This document shows, piece after piece, positions 25,001 through 35,138 of a stretch of 64,000 nucleotides of DNA. The translations under genes were made by a program, and so were the position numbers. Source of the DNA: Anaeramoeba flamelloides (taxonomy: Eukaryota > Metamonada > Anaeramoebidae); contig JANTQA010000015.1 of assembly GCA_027625915.1 (NCBI GenBank), forward strand, positions 5,175,001-5,239,000, given 5' to 3'. The notes beneath the pieces were generated by a model that had not been told where the DNA came from, did no database searches, and was given only the letters and a program-made list of their open reading frames with translations. The number at the start of each line of letters is the position of its first letter. Position 1 is the first letter of the stretch.

Positions 25001-27393
25001 GTAAACAGGGGGTTATCTTTTGATATTACCTCTTTCTCATTCAATAAAAATAAAAATAAAAATTATTTTTATATTTAATTTTAAGTGAAAAACAAAAAAA
25101 AACAATTCATGAAAAACTAAATTTTATTATTTTAGTTTTTTTTTATTTAAAATGATTCTAATAAATAAATAAAATTAAGAATGGATGAAGAAATATGATA
25201 TAATATTAATTTGATTGAAATAAATAAATTAAATTCGAAGAAAATTGTTTCAAAAGAATATTAGTTTTTTACAAAAAATAAAAAATGTTTTAAAAAAAAA
25301 GAATCCCGAAAATATCCGAAAATCGAAAATACTCGAAAATTTTTAAACCACGAAAAAACACTTTTTGAACAACTTCTAATAAATCTAGTGCCAATACACC
25401 CAGTATAAAGGTAAATTTGGCTTTTATTTTCAAAAAAAATTTTTTTTACTGAAAATATCAAAATTCAAAAAAATTAAGTTTTAGAGAATGGTATTCAACC
25501 CATTTTGTGTGAAGGGAATAAGTATCCTGGATGACTGTAACATTTCGGATCATTTCGAAATAGTATTAACTATATGAATGAAAATGTACTTGAATTGAAA
25601 ATTTCTAATTGTTTATCATTACCCATAATTTTGTAATATTAAATACAATCCAAAAATAACTGAGTAATATCTAATCGTACAACACATACCCATATCCTAC
25701 ATAAAGTGATACAAGCCAAACTTTATTTAACTTCCCATTCCATAAAAGGAACTGGTTTAACCAAAACATACAAACACGACCCTACCAATACCCTGACATA
25801 AATATACACTTGCCCTAATAAGTACCAACAATTACACAAATATACTCAAAAGGTACCAAAACCTCTTTAGAGTAGTTTAAAGTAGAAAATTCTAAAAAAA
25901 AATATTTTGTCTAAAGTAAAATTGTTATTTTACCGTTAAACTGGGTATATTGGCACTAGGGAATCTTAGAGAAGTTGTCCATAACGCGTTTTTATGTGGT
26001 TAAAAAAATTTCGGGTATTTTCGGGAATATTCCAAACACCCAAAAAAAAATACTATTAAAAATAACAATTTCAGAAAAATATGTTAAATTTTTATATCAA
26101 GTGCAATCCATTAATACTAATTAAATTTATATAATAAAAATCGAATAACATCTAAAAAAAAAATACGAAAAATGATAAAATTAATTATTATTTTAAAAAC
26201 TATTGATATATTGTTTACTCGAAAATTATTCAAATTGTTCAGTTTATCATATGATTGTGTAAAAAAATCCAGATGAAAATTTCTTTATTACAAATAGGAA
26301 AATTATCACACAATTAAAAAAAAATAATAATTTAATACCCAGCAAATTTTTCTTTTAAAGAATCTTGATGGTATATTATATAATTACTCTATTTTTCTAA
26401 GATTTCCTGGAAAAAAATAGCACTGCCTTTTAAACCACAAAATTAATAAAAATAAACAAAGTAAACAAAATAGAATGAAATGTAGTAATAAATTTGTTTG
26501 AAAAAAACTTTAATAAATAATTTCTTTAGCATTTCCAAAAACAACTTTTGATAATTTAACATAACAATCCATTGTGGAATTATTATTATTGTTTTTTTTT
26601 TTGTTTTGTTTTTATTAATCTGGCATGTTAAATAATTAAAGTCAAATAACCAAAGCGAAAGAGGGCACTTTTATTTTTGGGATTAATTTAAAAATTTGTA
26701 AAAAATGTCAAAATATTTTTCTAAAGGGTATTAATCCTGCTTAAATCAATAACACGCGTTTAAAAAATATTTATTAAAATTTTAATCTTTTTCTAATGTT
26801 AATTTTATTCTCTAAAATCAATAGAAACAAAAGATCAATGGTCACGCGATGATCCATGTTTTCATTTCTTACAAATGTTTTTTGTAATAGTGTCTTCTAT
26901 CGGATTTTGTGTCTGTTTCAAAGTTGGGGGGTTCTTGGAATTCTTAAGGGTAATGGTTAAAAATCTATTTTTTGATTATTTGCTTGTTGGGATAATTATT
27001 GCGTTTTTAACTTCCTTTATCACAAACCGATATTTTAGAACAACCCCTGGATACCACAGAGTGGTTCAGAAGGTTGAACCATTATATGCATTCGATGTTC
27101 ATTGTAATTCTTACTTTGGGTATTTTATTCTTACAAACGTTTTGCAATATATTTTATTACCGCTAATTATTTCAGAATCCTTGTTTTCAGTCATAATTGG
27201 TAATATAATTTTCACGTTTGCTTTGTGTTATTATTTTTATTTGACATTTTTAGGGTATAAAACACTTCCTTTCATTAAAAAATCTGTAATATTTTTATAT
27301 CCAATTCCAATTGTTGTGATTTTTTTTTTAATAACAACGATATTGAAATTTCCTTTACTAGGACTGTTTCTAAAATTATATTTTTGGAAATAA
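22097..27393 (+). CDS. UNC50: UNC-50 / Gmh1 family Golgi membrane protein
   Basis: Polytopic membrane protein of the early secretory pathway. Family members (UNC-50, yeast Gmh1) act at the Golgi with ARF-GEFs and affect receptor trafficking (established knowledge). I assemble three exons: 22097-22236, a 26-nt microexon 22436-22461, and 26825-27393. They total 244 residues against 259 in human UNC50. Both junction phases fit, and the joined sequence FRFSELDFERAFYQM ... RHRQTKDQWSRDDP aligns residue for residue with the human FRFRQMDFEFAAWQM ... RKQTKDQWARDDP region. The last exon holds the membrane segments and the family signatures YAFDVHCNSYF and YLTFLGYKTLPFIK. The second intron is 4363 nt and contains R1/X1, W2 and T1 elements. 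The C-terminal exon is certain; the first two exons are strongly supported by phase and alignment. Confidence 0.93.
22770..23282. repeat. R1: dispersed repeat carrying an X insertion
   Basis: It matches 56433-56745 (for example ATAACTTCAC, TTATTTGTGAAAGA, TTTTTGCTTCTAGTTAAG) except for the 194-bp X element at 22936-23129, which is absent from the other copy. Terminal structure is unclear. Confidence 0.65.
22936..23129. mobile_element. X1: 194-bp MITE with TA target duplication
   Basis: Ends are inverted: CAGTCAGTTTCACTTTTAAG at the left and the complement of CAATCAGCTCCACTTTTAAG at the right, flanked by TA on both sides. The equivalent site in R2 (near 56590) reads TTTAATAGTAAAAAA without the element, so the TA duplication is seen directly. 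TA targeting and CAGT ends suit Tc1/mariner MITEs. Confidence 0.85.
24061..24611 (-). mobile_element. W2: TIR element, 551 bp
   Basis: It begins TAAACTTTGTTTCATTCAAA and ends with the complement of TAAAATAGTTTTCAGTTAAA. It aligns end to end, in reverse, with W1 (28206-28903), but lacks the F insertion present in W1. It lies inside the large UNC-50 intron. No coding frame is conserved. Confidence 0.75.
25301..26032. mobile_element. T1: TIR element, about 730 bp
   Basis: Ends are imperfect inverted repeats: GAATCCCGAAAATATCCG at the left and the complement of GAATATTCCCGAAAATACCC at the right, both followed by AAATTTTTTAACCAC-like sequence. The interior matches T2 (35960-36708), for example GGTATTCAACCCATTTTGTG. 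It is inside the UNC-50 intron. No coding frame of note. Confidence 0.7.
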
Positions 27394-27609
27394 TGTATTT
27401 GAAATTAAAAGCAAAAAAAAATTTTTTTTTTTAATATATAAAATCCTAAAATGATATAATATTATAAAATTAATAATTACATTATAAATAAATAATTTAT
27501 AAAAAAAAAATCATCTTTTACTTATATTTTTCTATTTATTTTTTTTGAGTTTCGTTTTGTTTTTATCAAAAAAATAATTTCCGTTTTTTTTTTTTTTTTT
27601 TCATTAAAA

Positions 27610-27845
27610 AGTAGAGAAGTGAAAAGGTAATCAATCGGGTGGTTTGAATTTGATAGGGAAACTATTGATGAAAAGAATTGGTGATGGTAATTTAACTTCT
27701 TCTTATATACAATTATCTTGTTACTGGTACCGGCTTCTGGTGAGTGTTGTAATAATATCTTGTTATTGGAGTCACTTTCTGTTTGGTGTGGTATTACGTG
27801 AAGAAGTGATAATGTGGTGGTTATCTAAAAAGTTTCGGTATGGTT
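27610..27845. other. Compositional island: candidate exon or non-coding RNA
   Basis: This stretch is clearly richer in G and C than its flanks and resembles coding exons here in composition. The + strand has a 67-codon open frame from 27644 and the - strand is also open through the same stretch (reads ..HQTESDSNNKILLQH..) after a possible acceptor TTTTTAG. The near-duplicate ATCTTGTTACTGG / ATCTTGTTATTGG occurs inside. Neither translation matches a family I know, so it is left unassigned. Confidence 0.3.
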
Positions 27846-28205
27846 AACATATAAATAAAAAAAAAAAAAAACGAGCAATCCATTCAATATTTGAGGTGTA
27901 GAAAAACAAAACTATAAAATAAAATCATTATTTGCTTTTTTTTTTATTTTTTTTTAATTTCTTTTACATCTTATTTTCTTTCACATTTTCTTGTTCAAAG
28001 ATATTTCCAAAAAAGTGGGGCATTTTTTTTTTGCCTTTCATAAAATATCCTCTTTGTTAGTCGAGGTATTCGTTAATTTGTAATACCAATAAAGTTTAAT
28101 ATTGATACTTATTGGATAAATGGCTAAGATATTTATTTCCAAATATTTTGTTGAAATATTTCCAATAAAGGAAAAAAAGATATAACTTTTGTTGGAGAAA
28201 TAATG

Positions 28206-28903
28206 TAAACTATTTTTCAGTCAAAGGGGCCCAGTTGTAATGGTATAATACACGTGTTTAAAGGGTTTGTATAGATATTAGAAGAAAAATTTAATTTTGG
28301 AAATTTTCAAAATTGAAATCATTTTTTCACATTTTTGTTTTTTTTTTTCGATTTTTTTTTTAAAACTTCATTCAGTTGCATGAAATTTTTTTATTGCAAG
28401 ATCAATAGTCACTTGGTAAAAATGTGTTATTCTAATGTTATTGAAACCATTTAAAGATGGTTTAGAAATCTATATTGATTTCTATTGGAATTCAATGAAG
28501 ATCTTTGATCTTGATATTTGTTTAATAAATGTGAAAAATTTTCACTTCATTTTTATTTCCTTTTTCAAATAGAGTCCACAAATACCAACAAACTTCGTTT
28601 GGGAGTTTAATTTCTAAAAGAAAAGTATGGAAAATGAAGTGAAAAATGTTTCATATTTATTATTCAAATACCAGTCGAAGTTCAAAACAAACATTGTTGT
28701 TTTTCTCAATAGGGCCCTAAGAATTTGAGATTTTCAATTTTTAAGAAAATCTATTGATTAATTAGTTTTCTTTCAGACATATATCAACAATTCTTTGATG
28801 TGTATTATTCTTTTTATTTCTTATTTGTTCTTCAAAGGTCAATTATATAAAATAATTGATATTTGAAAAAAACGTTGGGGCCCTTTGACTGAAACAGAGT
28901 TTA
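28206..28903. mobile_element. W1: TIR element inserted in Z1
   Basis: Ends: TAAACTATTTTTCAGTCAAA and the complement of TAAACTCTGTTTCAGTCAAA, followed by GGGGCCCA or GGGCCCCA. It aligns with W2 (24061-24611) except for about 165 bp in the middle that corresponds to F1. Confidence 0.8.
28515..28685. mobile_element. F1: short foldback MITE inserted in W1
   Basis: Its two halves are inverted (AATAAATGTGAAAAATTTTC, CACTTCATTTT and complement). It is absent from the W2 copy. A related foldback lies at 52965-53115. Boundaries are good to about 10 bp. Confidence 0.65.
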
Positions 28904-29269
28904 GGAGACCAATTTCAATATGAAAAACTGGAAATATGGAAAGGGAACAATTGATTTTTAAACAATCAAAGTCAGTTATATGTTTTAAATTCTATTGTAA
29001 AATATATTGAGATTAAACAAGTTATGAAAACGATTTTTTGGAACAAAAAGAAAATCGTAAATACCACTTCCTACTCCTAAAAAATCTCATATAAAATTGA
29101 GATCAAAAAATTTAATATCTTTTATTTCTGTAATACAATACCAAGAAACAAATTGAATTATTATCAAGAATCAATCAGATAGTTAATAATTTTGTATCTT
29201 GAGACAATTTTTTGAAGATTGGGTTTGAAAGATATATTTTAAAATAAATTTGCCCCAAATTCTAGGAAA

Positions 29270-29812
29270 TAAACTAAAATTCCAAAATTTTCTACACAGC
29301 TAAAAAGGTCCAAATAATCACAATAATACAATTCCATTCAAATTGGAAACAAATTTGAATTTTGTAAAATATGAAAATCATTTTTTTCATCTTTTCGTTT
29401 TGGTTTGTTTTCATTACATTTTTTAAATTACGGAACTTGTTTTGTTTTATCAATATTTTTTTGAACGATTGATATTTAGTTTAAAGTTGAGTTGTTCCAA
29501 ATAGAAGAACACGTATAAAATTAGCTATTAGTATCTAACCATTTAACCCATCAATATTCCTTAATCGAATTTAAACAAATTCACTAATATATTTTTTTGT
29601 TTTGCTATCTCCAAAATTTTTAACACATCCTTGTTTTATTAGTATTGATAATTATTTATTTTTTGTTTTATGAGTATTTTAATTTATAAAAAAGTGTTAA
29701 AATTCCAATTAGCAAATTGTTCCAATTCAGTATTTCTTTTGAGAATTGATTAAATAAGTTTTTTTCTTCACAAATTGAATTTTGATGTGTTAAAAATTTT
29801 GAATTAGGGTTT
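29270..29812 (+). mobile_element. U1: TIR element, about 540 bp
   Basis: It starts AAACTAAAATTCCAAAATTT and ends with the inverted TGTGTTAAAAATTTTGAATT. It matches U2 (38632-39169) in reverse, and U3. The interior is related to the V family (ATCTAACCATTT, CAAATTCACTAATA). It directly abuts Z1. Confidence 0.7.
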
Positions 29813-30084
29813 AACTTATTTAAAAAATATATTTTTTTTTTTTATTTCTTGTATCAAAAAATTTCATCCTATGAGTTATAATCTTACATATTGTAAATTA
29901 AGATTAAAAAATCAAAAAAATATATTTTTTCGAGCAATTAGGGTGGTATTTTGTTGAGTTGTCTCTCTGGATAATCAATATAATAAAAAAATCAAGAATA
30001 TTTTTTATAAAGTGTTTTATTGAACATTTCTATAATTAATTTAATAATTATTTAGAATTCTTTTGCTTTGAATGGTGATTCTAG

Positions 30085-30275
30085 TTATTTAGAATTTAAA
30101 AGAACAAAATTTCGACAAAATTTAAGAAAGAAAAATTTATAAAAATTAATACCAAATTTGGATTCTAATAAAATCGTTTGAGTAGGAAAAAAATCCAAAA
30201 AGTTACTTTAATTTGAGATTTTTTCGTGTTTTAAATTTAGTTTAAAGTTTGTAACTTAAAAGTGAAACAGATTGC
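30085..30275. mobile_element. X4: decayed copy of the X MITE
   Basis: The right half is clear (TTTAATTTGAGATTTTTTCG, TTAAAAGTGAAACAGATTG). The left arm is weak (AACAAAATTTCGACAAAATT). It appears older than X1. Confidence 0.45.
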
Positions 30276-31561
30276 AATAAAAAAACTGAAATTGTAAAGT
30301 CGTTTCTATATAAATAATTAAAATTTTCGTTTATGTTTGAAAGTCATATTCATTATTAATTTAATATTACTATATTGTGAAACTATTGTAAAATAATATT
30401 TTCAAGAATATCTTGCAATAGACTTTCATTAAAAAAAATACTTATTCTATATATCCCTTTGTATCATGAATTGCGCTAAATTTTATCAAGTGTATAATAA
30501 ATGATTTATAATGGTATAGATGTCTTAACAGATTAATTTCTTTATTTATCTTTGAAATAAATTGTATGTTAATTATATTCGAAATTTTGATTCAAGAAAT
30601 ATTAGTTATATTTTTATATTATTTTTTGAGATTGTAAGAAAAATATATTATTTATTATGGCAATTTTTTTCAAAATATTTTTTATTTTTTTATTTTTTTA
30701 TTTTTTAAAGGTGACATTTTTCTATTATCTCAGTGATCCAAAGTGTGGTATATTGATTTATGAATAATAATCATAAAATAATGTTGTTTTTAATCGTGTA
30801 AATAAAACTAATGAATAAAAAAAAACTCTGAAATTTTCATTTTATTTTTCAGGCTAAATTTCAATAAATATTAAATTAAGAGAAAAATGAAATCAGTTGG
30901 TCTATGTCAGAATTAAAAGTTTAAAATAAATAATTTACTAAAACTTCAATTCAAGTAAGTGATTATAATGAAAAAAATTCACAAAAAATTAAAATAATCT
31001 AATGTAATATGTTTTAATTAAATCAATAAAAAAAATCATTACTAAATAAATTAATCAACGCAATTTGAATATATAAAGTAAATTTTATAATGAATGGCAC
31101 CTTTTTTTTATTAATATTTTTTTTTTTTTTTTATTTTATTTTTAGATGAAAAACAAATATTTCGCTATTATTGAGATGTATATTAAAATAGATAATATTA
31201 TATTATAATAGATAATTCCAATTTAAAAAAAGTTTATTTTCAAAATTGGATTTTTAATTTGCGGAATATTTTTAAATGTGGTTTAGATATATATAACTTC
31301 ATTACATCAAAGGTGTTAGTAAAAAATCAAAAATTCTCATTTTTTAGAATCGAATGACAAAGGTTATTTAGAAATACGAGTAATTCTAAACTTCAGACTA
31401 GATGACATTCATCAATTCAACACCTAAATAAACAATAAATTTCAAAAAAAAAAATAAAATGTTAAAAAAAATTTGAACCCCTTTCCTAGAAAATTCTGGG
31501 GCAAAATAACTCAATTCTTTTGGAAAATATATGTTATTTACAATAATTAATTACAGTTAGA

Positions 31562-31759
31562 CAGCCAGTTCCATTTTTAAGGTACGAACTTTCAAGAAAA
31601 TTTAAAAAACAAAAAAGTCTCAAATTAAGGTATATTTTTACGAATTTATTACAACTTAAATAATTGTACTAGAATTTGAATATTGTGCCTTAGTTTGAGA
31701 TTTTTATACAGTTTCTTAAATATAGATCAAAGTTAGAGCCTTAAAAGTAATTTTGGCTG
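31562..31759. mobile_element. X2: copy of the X MITE
   Basis: It starts CAGCCAGTTCCATTTTTAAG and ends with CCTTAAAAGTAATTTTGGCTG (the inverted end), with the internal TCTCAAATTAAGG and CCTTAGTTTGAGA arms of the family. Confidence 0.65.
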
Positions 31760-32498
31760 AAATAATTTTTGCGTTAATCTTGATAAATGAAAAAATGAAA
31801 AAATAGTTACTTTTAGAAATTCATATTATTAATTATTAAACCCAGTAATAGTTTTATTTGAGTTTCTCGTTTTCAATTTGAAAAAGGAATTTTTACAAAA
31901 AATTCAAAATGAAAATATTTAATCTTGATCCATTAGTAAATAATCTAATAATTTATTTTCCAATAATATATATATTAGATTTTTTTGAACATTTGAACAT
32001 AGTATACAAATACCATTAACTTCCAGCATATCGTACTCTAATTCTGAACAAATATTTATTGAATAAAATCTGTTAAAAGAAGATCAAAAAAGAATTATTT
32101 AGTTATCAAAAATGATAAAAGTTTCATCTCCTCTTTCCCATGGTTCAGTAATAGTTATAATTTGAAAATTACCACTTATAAACAAAGATAATATTATCCT
32201 GTCTAATAATGTTAAAGGACTTTTTTGATTTTTTTACTTTTGAATAACCAAACTCTTGAACCAAAAAGTATGTGGCTTAAATTTTTTTCCTATTTAAAAT
32301 TGAGATAATAAAACTATGAAGTAAAAATTTGTTTTTACAGTAACATGAAATTACAGTTTAGTTTTATTGAAAAAAGATCTTATTAAATTAAACAAACACC
32401 TTTAAAAAGAATTTAGTCATGAGATCTATAAATTCCAGTTTCCATTTTTTCATTTTTTTTTTTTTAGTTTAAAAAAAACTTTTCATTTAAACAACAAA

Positions 32499-35138
32499 AT
32501 GTCTGTAAGTAAAATTTCATTTCCAACCAAAACAAAACAGCAAACTAACAAAAATTCTCAATTTTTTGTTTTGTTAAATTTATAGGGAAGTTCTGATTAT
32601 GAAACTGCAAGTTCTGAATATGAAACAGCAAGTTCTGAATATGAAACAGCATCTTCTGAATATGAAACGGCATCTTCTGCTGAAGAATTAACTGAAGAAC
32701 AACTCAAGAAAATTGAAATGCAAAAAGAGAAGGAAAAAGAAGAAAAAAAAGAAAAAGAAAAAAAAGAGAAAGAAAAAAAAGAGAAAGAAGAAAAAGAAAA
32801 AAAAGAGAAGGAAAAAAAAGAGAAAGAAGAAAAAGAAAAAAAAGAAAAAGAAAAAAAAGAGAAGGAAAAAAAAGAGAAAGAAGAAAAAGAAAAAAAGGAG
32901 AAAGAAAAAAAAAAGACAACAAAATCCTCCTCAAGTGAAAGTTCTGAATCAAAATCTGATTCTGATTCTGGTTCAGATTCCAAACCTGAAAACGAGCAAA
33001 CTGATGATAAAAAGAAAAATGATCAGACAACTAACCAACAACAGAAAAAAATTCAACCAACAGGCAATCTTCAACAAAAAAATGTAACAAGTGAATTATC
33101 CCAAATGTTTGCAAAAAATAATCTTAAAAAGAAAAACGAAGAAAACAAAGGAAACACAAAAAACAAAACCCAAATAGAAACAAAGAAAACAAAAATCAAA
33201 AAGAAAGAAAAAGAAGAAAAAAATAATAAAACAAAAACTAAAAAAAAGAAGAAAGGAGGGTTTAGTTTTAAAATTAAAAAACCCAAATTAAATTTAGGAT
33301 CAAAAAAAAAAGATTCCAAACAAAGTGGAACAAAAAAAAAAGCCAAAGCAAAGCCAAAACAAAAGATGAGTATTCCAAAAAAGACAAAAGCAAAAAAAGG
33401 TGAAGTTACTGTAATTTCAATTGAAAAAATGGATGAAAAGCAAAAAGATCTTCTAAATAAAAAAACAAAAAATACAAAAAGGCTTGAACCACAAAGGAGA
33501 GCCAGGGGAAGACCAGGAAGAAGACCACCAAAAAGGAAAAAATTAGAATTTGGAAATACTATAAAGATCAAAGCAGAAACCCCAAAAGAAAATGAAAATG
33601 AAAATGAAGGACAAAATAATAAAGCAAATGAAAATGAAAATGGAAAGACGACTTTAACAAAAACAAAAACAACAACAAAAACAAAAACAAAAACAAAAAC
33701 AACAAAAACAAAAACGAAAACGAAAAGAATTAAAAAAAAGAAAAGAAACAAAGAAAAACAGCTGAGTGAAAAAGAAAAATTAGAAATGGAGCAAATTAAA
33801 AAAGAAAAAGAAAGGAAAAGAAAATTATATCAAAAACAAGAAATTAAAGTCTTAAAAAATACAGAAAATACTGGCCCATATTTTAATATTAAACTCTCAA
33901 GACCTGTAAGAATGAGTCAAGGGAGATCTCACTGGACCACATATGGTATTGATTTTAGAATAACCAAAACTGGCTATTCGGGGCACACTGAGCGAAGGTA
34001 TTCTGATTTTTCTTGGTTAAGAAATATGATGGTAACTGAAGCGCCACAATTCATTGTGCCCATCGTGCCGGCTAAGGGCAAGGACCGATTTAATGAAACA
34101 ATGATCGAAAGGAGAAGAAGAGCAATGGAAAAATTTCTTACGACTATTGCTGATCATCCAGTATTGTCATGGACTGAAAGTTTTGAATTTTTTTTCACGG
34201 TTGAGGATACAACTAAAACATCTGAATTGGTGAAATGTAAATTAGGAGCTGTGGATGAAGATGAAACTGAAAATAAAAATGGTAAAAATAAAAAATCTAA
34301 TTCTGGTTCTGATTCTGGTTCTGATTCTGGTTCTGATTCTGATTCTAATGACAATGAAAAAAAGAAACAAGAAAAAAAGGTGTTGACTAAGAGCGGAGAA
34401 ACTAAGTCATTCCAAAAGGCATTCGACAAATTTCTGGAAAATAACCAGGAAATGGATCCAGAAATGCTTGACGAAAAGCAAAAATCACTCAATGAATTCG
34501 AAAAGGATACAGAAAAATTATCAAATAATATACTTTCAATGATCGATGTCAAGGAAGAGCATGGCTCTTTATATCGTGGAATGCCGAACTTGATCCATTC
34601 AGTGATCAGTAACATTGAAGAGGATGAATCTGAGTCTTCGCTGTGGAGCTCATTTGGGCAAGCAGTAAGTGTGATTTCGGATTTGTTTATGGAAAAGGGC
34701 AACCAAGAAAAGGAAGTGATAGGTGACGCCTTCAGTGAGTTTTTAAGACAGTCACATGCCTTAAAGGAGCCATTTGCATGCTATTCGAATCTTTCAAAAA
34801 AAAAAAAAAAGGCAATACAGGAATATGAATCAAAAAAAAATAAATATGAAAAATTACACCAAAGTAATAACCCAAAGGAAAATAAAGCTCACGAAGAATT
34901 AATTATTGCGGAAAATAAAATGAAAAATGCAATCAAAAATTATAAAGATTCCACAAAAATTTTGACTAGTGAATTAAAAAGATATAATAAAAATACAATT
35001 TCTGATTATAAAAATACTTTATTAGATTATGCCATGTCGCAATTTGCTTTTGAAAGAAGCCTGTTATTTGTTTTTAGAAAATTTGTTGATCAGAATCAAT
35101 CATTTTTAGAAAATGAAACTGAGAAATCTGAAAATTAA
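32499..35138 (+). CDS. PX-BAR domain sorting nexin
   Basis: Sorting nexins bind phosphoinositides on endosomes through a PX domain and sense curvature with a BAR dimer (family knowledge). Exon 1 is only ATG TCT (32499-32504), followed by GTAAGT; exon 2 starts at 32586 after TATAG, in phase 0, giving about 852 residues. The N-terminus has four YETASSE-type repeats, then a long Lys/Glu (KEK) tract, a basic region with RRARGRPGRRPPKRKK and a TKTK tract. The PX domain is at about 425-545: RRYSDFSWLR (the Arg that contacts PI3P), VPIVPAKGKDRF, ERRRRAMEKFL. The C-terminal 240 residues (FQKAFDKFL to the end) are helical and fit a SNX1/2/Vps5-like BAR. Vps5-like retromer membership is possible but unproven. 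The 5' low-complexity third is unusual for the family. Confidence 0.88.
32724..32915 (+). repeat. KEK-encoding purine repeat in the sorting nexin
   Basis: An A/G-only tract of GAAAAAGAA-type units encodes about 60 residues of Lys/Glu. It reads through in all three + frames because it contains almost only purines, which explains open shadow frames on both strands here. Confidence 0.9.

Larger units (their letters stand above)
28002..29271. mobile_element. Z1: TIR element interrupted by W1
   Basis: It starts TATTTCCAAAAAAGTGGGGC and ends TTTGCCCCAAATTCTAGGAA (inverted). It matches the uninterrupted copy Z2 (59339-59918) on both sides of a W insertion (28206-28903). No coding capacity was seen. 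Confidence 0.8.
27394..32498. other. UNC-50 to sorting nexin spacer, largely mobile DNA
   Basis: About 5.1 kb. It contains a compositional island (27610-27845), the nested block Z1/W1/F1 (28002-29271), U1 (29270-29812) and X copies near 30.1-30.3 kb and at 31.56-31.76 kb. Outside these it is AT-rich with no recognisable gene. Sequence just left of 32499 should contain the sorting nexin promoter. Confidence 0.6.

Noticed and set aside
32597-33751. Open frames on both strands across the sorting nexin low-complexity region
   Set aside because: Purine-only DNA is open in all + frames and its complement gives Phe/Ser/Leu strings; only the frame leading into PX is real.
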